DNA of 32,252 bases from Planctomycetaceae bacterium (GTDB lineage: Bacteria; Planctomycetota; Planctomycetia; Pirellulales; Thermoguttaceae): assembly GCA_009778035.1 (NCBI GenBank), contig WRKP01000029.1:1-32252 (forward strand), written 5' to 3'. Made by a program: the position numbers and the translations under genes. Under the pieces are notes generated by a model. The model made no database searches, was not told the origin of the DNA, and saw only the letters and a program-made list of their open reading frames with translations. This document shows positions 13,407 to 22,596 of the stretch, one piece after another (the stretch's first letter is position 1; every line of letters starts with the position of its first letter).

Positions 13407-15302
13407 CTACCCCCAGCGGGCGACGGCAAGCCGATTATTATACGCCGACAAAATATCACTACGCCGCAACATTCCCTGCAATACATCCGGCTGGCTTTCC
13501 GATACGACCGGCAACTCCGTGATATTTTCCAATAAGCATATTCGCAGGGCGGTGTACAAATCGCTTTCCAGCGAAATTTTGAGCGGCAACGTCTGAACCA
13601 ACGCCTCCACCATCAATTCCTGCCCCTGATTTTTATGCCGAAATACTCCCCAAATTTCGCTGGCATTGACCATTCCGACAAACTTACCCTGCTCGTCCAA
13701 TACGGGAAATGCCGACTCCGGCTTCGAGGCAATGAACTTGATCGCCTCCGAAATTGCCATCGTCTTCGGTATCACGGCATATTCTGTATTGCGTTGTTCA
13801 AACGCATCCCGAACCGATAAAACTTTGAGCAAATCCGTCGAATAATGCCCAAAATGAGCCTCGCTGTCAATCGGAGCCAAAACCTGCTCCGAATAGAGCG
13901 ATGTTTTCGGCGATTGGATTGCGATGTGCAGCAAATTCAGCAGAATCAACGGGATCAGGAATTCATAATGGAAGCCCGACATCTCGCACACAATAATCGC
14001 CGCCGCAAAGGGTAATTTCGCAATTCCTGCGAAAAATACCGACATTCCAACAAGCACGCACATCGTAATATCCGGCGGAGCATACGGCACATTAAAATAG
14101 GCAAAGAGAAAATGTGCCGCATGTCCCAATGCTCCGCCGACAAGTCCGCCGATGAACAAGGACGGGGCAAAAAGTCCGCCGCTGCCGCCTGATGACACGG
14201 TCAGTGCCGTTGCCAGCATTTTCGGCAAAATGAGCGTCAAAATCAGCAAAAAGGGCAAGCCGACGTTCAGCAGATGATACATCCACACATATCCGCCGCC
14301 CAAAACCTGCGGAAAGACCAAAGCAATGCACCCGAGCAAAAACCCGCCCAATGCCGGTCTGACCCAATCGGCAATCGGCAAGCGCAGGAAAAAACGGTTC
14401 CGAAGTTCCCGAATGCATGTGATGAAAATCAGTCCCGACAAAGCGATAAAGGGGACAAACAGGATAAACATCATTGGGTCGAACGGGGAATGAATTCCGG
14501 CGGAATCCGGCAGCATGATGAAATGCACATCGCCGTGAATGTACCGAAAGACCGAAAAACCGACGATGGATGCCAAAATACACGGCAAAATGGCGGCAAG
14601 TTCCAATGCGGAACTTGCGTACAGGACTTCGACGGCGAAAAATGCTCCGCCGAGGGGGATTTGAAAAAGTCCGCCGATCCCCCCGGATGCGCCGGCCAGC
14701 AATAAAGTCCGCCGATCCCGGGTATTGAGTTGCAATCCCCGCGAAAGACAGTTAGCGGTCCAGGCACTGAAAAGCGTTACGGGGCCTTCAACCCCAGCGG
14801 AGCCGCCGCTTCCGAGCGTGAGGAAACTGGATGCCGTTTTCGTGAGGGGAACGCGGTTTCGGAGGGTGCCGTTGCGTTTATGAAAGGAGCGGATTGCATG
14901 GTCGGTGCCATCGCCGAAGGCATCGGGAGCGAATGCCCGAATGATGAACCCGCAGAGCAAGCCGCCGAGGGTCGGGATGAGCAAAATGAGGATCCAATAC
15001 CGGGGCAGCGTGAGGAAGCCGAAGACGTCTTTGCGTTCGGCGGTGTCGAACGCCGCACCGGGCAAGGGGCCCGTCGTTGCGGTATAGTCTTCGGGTTGGG
15101 GCAGATCAATACCGACGGCGGGATAAATCGCTTGAACGGCGGATTTGACTTCAAGGAATATGGAATAGATACCGGCGGAACAGAGTCCGGTCAGGCAGCC
15201 GATGACGACGCAGTAAACGAGGAGTTTTCCTGACGCATTCCAATCGAATCGGCTGCGGATGCTCTCCAAAACCTTTGCAAGCGAATGTGGGCTGTCTTTC
15301 AT
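13407..15302 (-). CDS. ClC-family chloride channel with C-terminal CBS pair
   Basis: A 631-residue ClC protein. The anion-path motifs are present: GSGGSAGVEGP at 164-174 (Glu172 is the gating glutamate, GREGP in E. coli) and GSGGLFAPS at 373-381. The first motif (GSGIP in E. coli) is replaced by FGDGTDHAI near 129. After AFFAVE at 220-225 the next residue is Val226, where E. coli ClC has the proton glutamate Glu203. Channels have Val here, so passive chloride flow is more likely than H+/Cl- exchange. A soluble CBS tandem follows from about 490 (VIPKTMAISEAIKFI and LPVVSESQPDVLQGMLRRSDIL), probably for nucleotide regulation. The start is ATG 15302 with a GAGGT ribosome site at suitable distance. 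Confidence 0.88.
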   Translation of the reverse strand: MKDSPHSLAKVLESIRSRFDWNASGKLLVYCVVIGCLTGLCSAGIYSIFLEVKSAVQAIYPAVGIDLPQPEDYTATTGPLPGAAFDTAERKDVFGFLTLPRYWILILLIPTLGGLLCGFIIRAFAPDAFGDGTDHAIRSFHKRNGTLRNRVPLTKTASSFLTLGSGGSAGVEGPVTLFSAWTANCLSRGLQLNTRDRRTLLLAGASGGIGGLFQIPLGGAFFAVEVLYASSALELAAILPCILASIVGFSVFRYIHGDVHFIMLPDSAGIHSPFDPMMFILFVPFIALSGLIFITCIRELRNRFFLRLPIADWVRPALGGFLLGCIALVFPQVLGGGYVWMYHLLNVGLPFLLILTLILPKMLATALTVSSGGSGGLFAPSLFIGGLVGGALGHAAHFLFAYFNVPYAPPDITMCVLVGMSVFFAGIAKLPFAAAIIVCEMSGFHYEFLIPLILLNLLHIAIQSPKTSLYSEQVLAPIDSEAHFGHYSTDLLKVLSVRDAFEQRNTEYAVIPKTMAISEAIKFIASKPESAFPVLDEQGKFVGMVNASEIWGVFRHKNQGQELMVEALVQTLPLKISLESDLYTALRICLLENITELPVVSESQPDVLQGMLRRSDILSAYNNRLAVARWG

Positions 15303-15433
15303 CGAAAATTTACCTCAACAAATCGCCGGTTTTATAATACTCGGCGATGTGCGGTGCAGTCTTGACCATTTCGGCAAGGTTTGCTTCATTCTGTAAAATG
15401 TGTGCTTTATAATCTGCTCAAACGTCATTCCAA

Positions 15434-18400
15434 TCACAGCGGACGCCAAGGAAATACCCTCGGAGGACGATTTTGCGAAGCCGCCGGCGGCGAATCCTCC
15501 GATTGGGTCGGCATTAACGCCTTCTGCACCTCCGGTATCGCCACCCGACTCACCACCGGATCACCAATCGAACCCGCAATTTTTAATTGAACAAGTTGAT
15601 CGCCCACTCCGCCCAATATCTCGCTGATGACCGGTATCGGTACACGGCGGTTGCCCAAACGCGTTTTCATCGTTAAATCAAGTTGCTGATTGTCCAAACG
15701 CACCACGCCATCGCCGCGGAGTGAAATCGCTCCGCCCTCCAATACCACCGGGTCCAGATGGATATTCGACCTCGCAATGCGAAAACCAACATCCACCGTA
15801 CTAAACATTCCCGCATTCGGATCGCTCTCCCGAATCCGCAACTCCCGAAGCAAACGGACAATTACCGGCGCACCGTAAATGTTCGCATCGCGAAGTTGTA
15901 TCGTTCCCGTTCCCTCGAGCATATCCCTGCTCGCTCCAACACCCCTTAAAACAACATTGACACAATTCAGTGTTCCCTCCGTTTTTTGCTGCGTCGGTCT
16001 CACGACATTCGCAACCTTCGCCAAGTCCGCTCCGTGCAGGTCGGCCAGGATATGATACGAAACATCACTGCCCGCAATGACCAATCCCTTGGCCCGCATT
16101 GTTCCATCGTAAAATTGAGCCGTCAAGGGCCGAGCGACAACATTCGGAGCCAAATGGTTATCATGGACACCCAAACGAAGTTGATTTCCATCAAAGGAAA
16201 AAGGCCCGCGGATTGCCGTCGCCTCAAAACCGGATACCGCCAGCGAATCCAAATGGAGTTCGCCTTGCAGTTGCACATGCTCGTTCGCAGCCCGGCCGGT
16301 CAAACGGATATTGCCGCAAATGTCTTCGACCGGCACGCCCAAATGCACACTATTTTGCCGCAAAAACCAATTTAAGTCCCAATCGACACTTTGCTGTCCC
16401 TGCATCGACTGGCGGTATTCGATGCCGCCCGAAAGATCGAAAGGCCGAGTGAGTTGGATGGATTCCAAGAAGCCCCTTAACGGATTCGGCAACGCATCCA
16501 AAAGTTCCTTATTCGCGTGCAGATGTTCCGCCGTCATCGGGTTCAGGCTGAGCTCGAATTGCCCGTTGGGACTGAATCGGCAATCGAATTCGCTCCGCAA
16601 TCGCGTATCCCTATGCGTGCCCGACAAGGGAATTGCGGAAAAAATACGCCCGTTTTCGTAATGGATTTCGCCCGCGATATTTTCGATTTTATAAGGGAAT
16701 TGGTCAGGATAAATCGACAAACCGGGCTGCGGTGCCGTCTGGAATTTCAGGTCTAAATGTTTGAGATCGGTCCGGTATTGGATTTGCGCCGCGAGATGGA
16801 CCTTGCCGTTGATGTTCAAACTTTGCAGCATTTGGCGTTGGCCCGGCTGGATGAGGGCTTGCATAATTTGCTCGTCAATCGGCAGGTCTTCGGCCAAAAG
16901 GGAAAGCACGAACTCCTGCGAATCGCTGGCAACGGGCCGCAAAAATCCTCTGCCCCTAATCATTGCCAAGCCGTTTGAACCCAACATTTCGTAAAATTGC
17001 CAAACATTGCCGTCGTAATGCACCAAGCCTTTGACATCACGCAGCGGATAGGGGAAAAGGTCGTACCGCAGGGACACATTATCGAGTGCAATGTCAAAGC
17101 GTTTGTTGACGGGCAGATTACCCGGCGGCAATGTAAAAACCAATTTCGCGTGCAGTTTCCCCGACGGATGCAGCGAATTCGCAATCTCTTGCGTTTTCGG
17201 CTGGAAAGCCCTAATCAGTTTTTGGTCGATGGGAACATGATCGCCAAAAACTTCAAGCCTGCCCGCAATGTCTTCGTAAATGTTGTAATAATGTCCGTCA
17301 ATTACCGTGTTATGCGGCGAATCCTGCTTCGATTTGAGATTGAAACGCATCAACGCATTTTCGTAAATGTACAAATTGCCGGAAAGCCGATCAACCCGGT
17401 ATGGAAATTCATGATAGGAAAAGCCGATGTCCGAAATCTTCATCGTAACGTTTTTCGGATACCAAACACCGTTTCGGCAGGCGAGTTGGGCATACAGGTC
17501 GGCCGTCCCGTCGAAATCGAATTGGTCGATGAGCCGATTGGTTTCTTTGTTGAAGAACGGCGACAGGGCTTTCGCAAGTTGTTCGTCGAATCGGCAATCC
17601 AGTAAACTGACGGTCAGTTCGGCTTGCTGGTGCGGATTGCCGAAGAAAGAGAATCCTTCTTGGGTGTACGAAGCGGCGAGCCGGGCAAAGTCGCCGTTTC
17701 CGGTGAGTTTGTCGATGACAATGCGTTCGCTGGAAATTTCAAATCGCGTCGAAAGTTCCGTGAGCGTGCGGTTGATGTTTGGAAAATCGGCTCGGCCATG
17801 GGCCAGTGCCCCGCTGACGGCAAAGCGAAATCCCAATTCGGCAGCAGGATCGGAAAATGCCCTGAAATTGAAATCGAATCGGCCTTGAAACAGCGGCCGT
17901 TCCTTGAAATGAGGGTGCGGCGGGATATATTGCCAAAGGTCGTCCGTCCAATCCAACTGTCGGCAATTCGCGGAGATGTGCCAGTGTTTCGTATCCGCCT
18001 GAAGTTCGGCTTCGACGAGAATTCGTCGGAAAAAATCGCCCTCCACGGAGCCTTTGATGGGAATGTACCGTGTACGGCTCCTGATTTCCGGCGTTACGGC
18101 AAGGTTGATATTGGAAAAATGGAGCGGCGGGCCGGGACGTCGGGCATCGTCATAGAGTAGCGTGCCGTTTTCGATTTCGACCAAGACAGGGTCGGCATCG
18201 TCGGGAAAGAGGAAGGCGTAATCATCATCGTTTGCGAGCAGGTCGAGTTCGCAAAATGTCCCATTTTGGGACAGCGTTGCACGCAGGATGGGATTTTTGA
18301 TGGTAATCCGGCTGATTTGCAGATTTTGCTGGTAGAGGGATTGGAGCGTAACGGGACATTCGATAAACATTTCGCCGATGCGGAGCAGGGGCCTGGGCGG

Positions 18401-18643
18401 CCCGAGGAGGTACGGCGTGGAAAATTCGATATTTTTGATGGAAATGCCTCGATTTTCGATAATTTGAGCGGAGCCGATTCGGACATCGAGGTTGGGATAG
18501 CGTTCTTTGAGTTCTGCGAGGACGTATTTTTGGACGGTATTATTCATTTGGGAATAGACGGCGAGACATGCAACTGCAGCACCGATGATAGCGAGCAGAG
18601 TACCCCAGCAGAGTCCGATTCCGATTAGGCGCAGAATTCCCAC
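15434..18643 (-). CDS. AsmA-like envelope protein
   Basis: A 1069-residue protein with a single N-terminal membrane helix (about residues 5-30) and a long, mostly beta-strand periplasmic part. The C-terminal end (QQLDLTMKTRLGNRRVPIP, then LGGVGDQLVQLKIAGSIGDP) is typical of the AsmA/TamB/DUF3971 repeat family: a weak beta repeat, then a closing segment with a Gly-Pro step. AsmA-like proteins form long grooves thought to carry phospholipids between inner and outer membranes. The start is GTG 18643, because a promoter -10 box ends 5 bases before it and the protein begins with MGILRLIGIGLCWG. The length is at the upper end for the family but fits large planctomycete versions. The C-terminal 25 residues are proline-rich and disordered. 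Confidence 0.75.
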   Translation of the reverse strand: MGILRLIGIGLCWGTLLAIIGAAVACLAVYSQMNNTVQKYVLAELKERYPNLDVRIGSAQIIENRGISIKNIEFSTPYLLGPPRPLLRIGEMFIECPVTLQSLYQQNLQISRITIKNPILRATLSQNGTFCELDLLANDDDYAFLFPDDADPVLVEIENGTLLYDDARRPGPPLHFSNINLAVTPEIRSRTRYIPIKGSVEGDFFRRILVEAELQADTKHWHISANCRQLDWTDDLWQYIPPHPHFKERPLFQGRFDFNFRAFSDPAAELGFRFAVSGALAHGRADFPNINRTLTELSTRFEISSERIVIDKLTGNGDFARLAASYTQEGFSFFGNPHQQAELTVSLLDCRFDEQLAKALSPFFNKETNRLIDQFDFDGTADLYAQLACRNGVWYPKNVTMKISDIGFSYHEFPYRVDRLSGNLYIYENALMRFNLKSKQDSPHNTVIDGHYYNIYEDIAGRLEVFGDHVPIDQKLIRAFQPKTQEIANSLHPSGKLHAKLVFTLPPGNLPVNKRFDIALDNVSLRYDLFPYPLRDVKGLVHYDGNVWQFYEMLGSNGLAMIRGRGFLRPVASDSQEFVLSLLAEDLPIDEQIMQALIQPGQRQMLQSLNINGKVHLAAQIQYRTDLKHLDLKFQTAPQPGLSIYPDQFPYKIENIAGEIHYENGRIFSAIPLSGTHRDTRLRSEFDCRFSPNGQFELSLNPMTAEHLHANKELLDALPNPLRGFLESIQLTRPFDLSGGIEYRQSMQGQQSVDWDLNWFLRQNSVHLGVPVEDICGNIRLTGRAANEHVQLQGELHLDSLAVSGFEATAIRGPFSFDGNQLRLGVHDNHLAPNVVARPLTAQFYDGTMRAKGLVIAGSDVSYHILADLHGADLAKVANVVRPTQQKTEGTLNCVNVVLRGVGASRDMLEGTGTIQLRDANIYGAPVIVRLLRELRIRESDPNAGMFSTVDVGFRIARSNIHLDPVVLEGGAISLRGDGVVRLDNQQLDLTMKTRLGNRRVPIPVISEILGGVGDQLVQLKIAGSIGDPVVSRVAIPEVQKALMPTQSEDSPPAASQNRPPRVFPWRPL

Positions 18644-18648
18644 GGGGA

Positions 18649-18677
18649 ATTATAGAGAACTGGGCGTATCGGGTCAA
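18649..18677 (-). promoter_or_regulatory. Sigma-70 promoter of the AsmA-like gene, leaderless type
   Basis: On the minus strand TTGACC (18672-18677) and TATAAT (18649-18654) are 17 bases apart. The perfect -10 ends 5 bases before GTG 18641-18643, which also supports the GTG start. Confidence 0.75.
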
Positions 18678-18718
18678 GCGAGGAATCGAATTGCGAAACC
18701 GGCGGATTATTAGGCCCC

Positions 18719-20521
18719 CTACTGCCGCGATGCCCCCACCCGATTCAACGCAAATTGCTGGATGTCCGCCGATATGTCCGATCCTATCCGCGGACGGGAA
18801 TCCAACGTCCACGGAAGCAAAACCGTAAATGTACTCCCCACACCCAACTGACTCGATACTCCTATCTCGCCATCCAACATCTTGCATATCTCCCGAACAA
18901 TCGACAAGCCCAGCCCGCTGCCGGAATGCTCCCGCGTCATCGTGTTGCCCTCCGCACTACTCGTTCCCTGTCGGAACTTCTCGAATATAATCAACTGATC
19001 CGCCTCGGAAATTCCAACGCCCGTATCGACAACCTTCAATTCCAACATATCCCGGCTTGGCGGCTGAATCATCGCCGCTCCCGCAATCGGCGGCGGAACA
19101 TTCGGTGCCGGCGTCGGCACCGCCGCTAAATAACGAACCGATACTGTGATCCGGCCCCCCTCCGGCGTGAACTTGATCGCATTCGACAGCAAATTGTTCA
19201 ATATCTGCTGAATCCGCGACTCTTCCTGTTTCATCGGCGGAAGATTGGACTCAATCTCCAACAACAAACGGATATTTTTCTTGTCAATGAGCGGTTTGGC
19301 CATATCAGTTTGAGCCGAGACAATTGATGCGATGCTGAACGTACTCGGCTGCACATCGGCTCTGCCCGCCTCGATTTTTGCCATATCGAGAATGTCATTG
19401 ATCATCGTCAAGAGCGATTTGCCGGATGTGTTAATGTTTTCGACATATTTTTTCTGCTTGTCGTTGAGCGTCGCAATCGAGCCCAACACATCGCTGAAGC
19501 CGAGGATGCTATTGAGCGGCGTGCGCAGTTCGTGCGACATCGTTGCCATAAAATCGCTTTTGATTTGGTTCGTTTCATAAAGCCTGACCGTCTGATGGGC
19601 AAGTTCATTGACTTTGCTTTCGAGTTCCATATTGGCTTTTCGGAGTTTCCCCTGCGTTTCGTCGAGGTGTCCCAACATTCGATTGAATGCTCCGGCCAGC
19701 ATCTCGAATTCATCGCCTGTCCGCAGATCGACGCGTTTTTTGATTTCGCCGCGTGAAATGGACTCCGCGACGGCATGTAAATTTCGGAGCGGTTTGATGA
19801 CAAGCCAGCGGATCACGATATTGACGGCAATCATGGCCAAAACGATCGAAATGATTGCGGCGGTCAGCATATAAGCAATGTATTTTTGCGTTGTCCTCGG
19901 CATCGACGTCAGGGGGATTTCGACGTGAATGAGTCCCATCAATTCGCCGTGCTCAAAGGGGTGATGGCAACGAATACACAACGAGTCCGTACTCATTCGG
20001 ACTTCTTCAAAGTAATGATATGCACTGTTTTCGTCGAATCGCCAGATATATTGTGCCGGAGTGTCTGGGTTAAAGGGTTGCGAGTCGGGCAGATGGGGGG
20101 CGAAACGGTCCATGGCCAACACATCGGCAAATTCCGTTGCCAATTCGATTGCGTCTGGTTCTCGGGTTTCGTATGTTGTTCGGTAGATGCTGGAAATTCT
20201 GTCGGGATTAGCGATAAAATTGGTATTGGTTTTTGTATTACGGATACGCAGAATAATGTTTTCCATTGCTTTTTGGAAATCGGATTGAATATCGTCGGCG
20301 GGGCGATCGCCGAAAGCGTTCCAGTGTTGTTCCATGAGGTGTTGTTGTGCCCAGGTGTTTGCCATAATGGGATATTGTTCGCGGACGAGTGCGTAAGTTG
20401 CGAAGAGATAGAGAACGAAACTAATGACAAGGGCCAGCGTGAGCGAAACGAGGAAGAAGAGCATGCATTTAACTTCTAAACTTCTCGAGTCGGCGAGACT
20501 GCGGCTTAAGGGTCGGGACAT
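18719..20521 (-). CDS. Sensor histidine kinase with a c-type haem-binding periplasmic domain
   Basis: A 600-residue membrane kinase. Helix 1 is about residues 19-42 and helix 2 about 217-238. The periplasmic domain between them resembles DUF3365/Tll0287-type sensors and contains one haem c motif, CIRCH at 182-186 (DSLCIRCHHPFEHGE), followed by GLIHVEIPL. HAMP (about 239-292) and a coiled coil lead to HisKA with His330 in FMATMSHELRTPLNS, then HATPase with the N box NNLLSNAIKF, the G1 box DTGVGIS and the G2 box GSGLGLSIV. Such kinases are thought to sense redox or gas ligands through the haem. The partner response regulator is not in the window. An unusual proline-rich insert (PTPAPNVPPPIAG) sits in the ATPase domain. 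It is divergent from the flavodiiron gene, across 130 bases. Confidence 0.88.
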   Translation of the reverse strand: MSRPLSRSLADSRSLEVKCMLFFLVSLTLALVISFVLYLFATYALVREQYPIMANTWAQQHLMEQHWNAFGDRPADDIQSDFQKAMENIILRIRNTKTNTNFIANPDRISSIYRTTYETREPDAIELATEFADVLAMDRFAPHLPDSQPFNPDTPAQYIWRFDENSAYHYFEEVRMSTDSLCIRCHHPFEHGELMGLIHVEIPLTSMPRTTQKYIAYMLTAAIISIVLAMIAVNIVIRWLVIKPLRNLHAVAESISRGEIKKRVDLRTGDEFEMLAGAFNRMLGHLDETQGKLRKANMELESKVNELAHQTVRLYETNQIKSDFMATMSHELRTPLNSILGFSDVLGSIATLNDKQKKYVENINTSGKSLLTMINDILDMAKIEAGRADVQPSTFSIASIVSAQTDMAKPLIDKKNIRLLLEIESNLPPMKQEESRIQQILNNLLSNAIKFTPEGGRITVSVRYLAAVPTPAPNVPPPIAGAAMIQPPSRDMLELKVVDTGVGISEADQLIIFEKFRQGTSSAEGNTMTREHSGSGLGLSIVREICKMLDGEIGVSSQLGVGSTFTVLLPWTLDSRPRIGSDISADIQQFALNRVGASRQ

Positions 20522-20616
20522 AGGTTTTCGTTGGGAAGGCCGACGTGAATTTTACCATGAAAGGGACTCACCGGGGAATGCAAGAGCGGGAACGGGAGCC
20601 TTCCGGTTAAAGCCCA

Positions 20617-20645
20617 TTGATTCCCCGTCGAAACGGCATTACAAT
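20617..20645 (+). promoter_or_regulatory. Sigma-70 promoter of the flavodiiron fusion gene, leaderless type
   Basis: TTGATT (20617-20622) and TACAAT (20640-20645) are 17 bases apart. Only six bases (TATCCC) separate the -10 from ATG 20652, so transcription should start at the start codon. Confidence 0.75.
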
Positions 20646-20651
20646 TATCCC

Positions 20652-22508
20652 ATGCACTGCACGAAAAAAATCACGGAAGACCTCACCTGGGTCGGAGCAA
20701 ACGACCGACGCCTGGCAATGTTTGAAGGCGTCTACTCCGTTCCCTACGGCGTCTCCTATAACTCCTATCTGCTGACCGACGACAAAACCGTCCTCTTCGA
20801 TACCGTCGATAAAGCCGTACAAGAACGATTTTTCGAAAATCTGACCCAAGCACTCGGCAACAGAACGCTCGACTACCTCATCGTACAGCATATGGAGCCG
20901 GATCACTCCGCTGCCGTCCAAGAGTTGGCAACGCGGTATCCCAAAATGCAAATCGTCTGCAATGAAAAAACGCGCACGATGCTCAACCAATTCTTCAATT
21001 TCGATGCCGACTCTCGCGTCATGCTCGTTAAAGAAGGCGATACGCTCAATACCGGCAAACATACGCTGAACTTCATTATGGCTCCGATGGTTCATTGGCC
21101 CGAAGTTATGCTGACTTACGACTCCACGGACAAAATCCTGTTTTCCGCCGACGCATTCGGCAGTTTCGGGGCTCTGAACGGGGCTCTCTTTGCCGACGAA
21201 GTTGATTTTGCCAAGGATTATATGGACGAAGCACGACGGTATTACACGAACATCGTCGGGAAATACGGCACGCAAGTCCAAACACTCCTCAAAAAAGCGT
21301 CCGGCATTGAAATTGAGATGCTCTGCCCGCTCCACGGATTTGTTTGGCGAAGAAACATCCAAGATTTCGTCGCAAAGTATGCTCTGTGGAGCAGTTACAC
21401 GCCGGAGGAACACGGTGTGATGATTGCCTACGCGTCAATATACGGCAACACGGAAAATGCAGCGGAAATCCTTGCCTGCCAACTTCGCGATAAGGGAATC
21501 AAGACGGTAATGTTCGATGTTTCCGTGACGCCGGCATCGGAAATCATTGCGGCAGCATTCCGATGGAGTCATCTCGTTTTTGCATCGGCAACGTACAATG
21601 CAGGGATTTTCGTAACAATGGAATCGCTCATCAGCGATCTGGTTGCCCATAATATACAAAACCGAACGGTCGCGCTCATCGAAAACGGCTCCTGGGCCCC
21701 TATGAGCGGCGGACTGATGCGGGGTAAGTTTGAAAAATGTAAGGACATTAACATTCTGGAGAACACGCTGCGAATCAAATCCAGTATGAAGGCCGAACAA
21801 CTTGCGGATATTTCGGCGATGGCGGATGCGGTCGCTGCGACGTTGCCGAGTACCCAGGCCAACAATGCGGGCCCGTCGGGTGTTCCCGATGAGCAGCAAA
21901 TCGACCTCAACACGATGACCAAACTTTCCTACGGCCTGTTCGTATTGACGGCTCGGGAAGGCGATAAGGACAATGGTTGTATCATAGATACGGTGATTCA
22001 GGTCGGCGATTCTCCGGTTCGGATAACTGCTGGCGTGCGAAAAATCAATCTCACGAACGATATGATTCACCGGACTGGCGAGTTCAATCTTTCGATTCTG
22101 ACTGAAGGGGCACCGTTTCGTGTATTTGAGCATTTTGGATTGCAAAGCGGCAAGAATCTCGACAAGTTTGCCGATGCGGGCTACGAAAACCGAGCTGCGA
22201 ATGGAATTCGGTATTTACCGGAACACACGAACGGCGTGATTTCGGCGAAGGTTATCCACTCGTTTGATTGCGGTTCGCACACATTGTTCGTTGCGGATGT
22301 TGTTCAAGCGTGTTCAATATCGGAGGAGCGGAGTGTGACGTATCGTTATTACTCGGAGCACATTAAGCCGCAGCCGACGGTTACGAAGGACAGCAAGCCG
22401 GGCTTTATGTGCCGAATTTGCGGATACATTCATGAGTCGGACACATTGCCGGCGGATATAATTTGTCCGTTGTGCAACCACGGAGCGGCGGATTTCGTTG
22501 CGATTTGA
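20652..22508 (+). CDS. Flavodiiron protein fused to flavin reductase and rubredoxin
   Basis: A 618-residue four-domain flavoprotein. Domain 1 (about 1-250) is the metallo-beta-lactamase diiron site with all seven ligands visible: His80, Glu82, Asp84, His85, His148, Asp167 and His228. Domain 2 (about 254-395) is flavodoxin-like (IAYASIYGNTENAAE). Domain 3 (about 420-570) is a flavin reductase (LSYGLFVLTAREGDKDNGC). Domain 4 is a rubredoxin with C587-x2-C590 and C605-x2-C608, whose short spacer is typical of Hrb-type rubredoxins. Flavodiiron proteins reduce O2 to water or NO to N2O. In Moorella the reductase-rubredoxin part is a separate protein, Hrb, that feeds FprA, so here both are in one chain. 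The start is ATG 20652, set by homology and the promoter. It is likely a cytoplasmic oxygen or NO defence. Confidence 0.92.
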   Translation: MHCTKKITEDLTWVGANDRRLAMFEGVYSVPYGVSYNSYLLTDDKTVLFDTVDKAVQERFFENLTQALGNRTLDYLIVQHMEPDHSAAVQELATRYPKMQIVCNEKTRTMLNQFFNFDADSRVMLVKEGDTLNTGKHTLNFIMAPMVHWPEVMLTYDSTDKILFSADAFGSFGALNGALFADEVDFAKDYMDEARRYYTNIVGKYGTQVQTLLKKASGIEIEMLCPLHGFVWRRNIQDFVAKYALWSSYTPEEHGVMIAYASIYGNTENAAEILACQLRDKGIKTVMFDVSVTPASEIIAAAFRWSHLVFASATYNAGIFVTMESLISDLVAHNIQNRTVALIENGSWAPMSGGLMRGKFEKCKDINILENTLRIKSSMKAEQLADISAMADAVAATLPSTQANNAGPSGVPDEQQIDLNTMTKLSYGLFVLTAREGDKDNGCIIDTVIQVGDSPVRITAGVRKINLTNDMIHRTGEFNLSILTEGAPFRVFEHFGLQSGKNLDKFADAGYENRAANGIRYLPEHTNGVISAKVIHSFDCGSHTLFVADVVQACSISEERSVTYRYYSEHIKPQPTVTKDSKPGFMCRICGYIHESDTLPADIICPLCNHGAADFVAI

Positions 22509-22523
22509 CGGTGCAATGTTTAG

Positions 22524-22543
22524 GCCGGAATTTCCTTTCCGGC
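22524..22543 (+). terminator. Hairpin between the flavodiiron and HzsA-like genes
   Basis: GCCGGAA at 22524-22530 pairs with TTCCGGC at 22537-22543 over a 6-base loop, 15 bases after the flavodiiron stop. No U run follows. The downstream gene has its own promoter, which fits separate transcripts. Confidence 0.45.
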
Positions 22544-22561
22544 ATTGCTGTCCGGTAATCA

Positions 22562-22590
22562 TTGACAAACAGAAATTGAGAAGGTAGCAT
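22562..22590 (+). promoter_or_regulatory. Sigma-70 promoter of the HzsA-like gene, leaderless type
   Basis: TTGACA (22562-22567), a 17-base spacer and TAGCAT (22585-22590) precede ATG 22597 by six bases (TAGGTC). The -35 is a perfect consensus. Confidence 0.7.
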
Positions 22591-22596
22591 TAGGTC

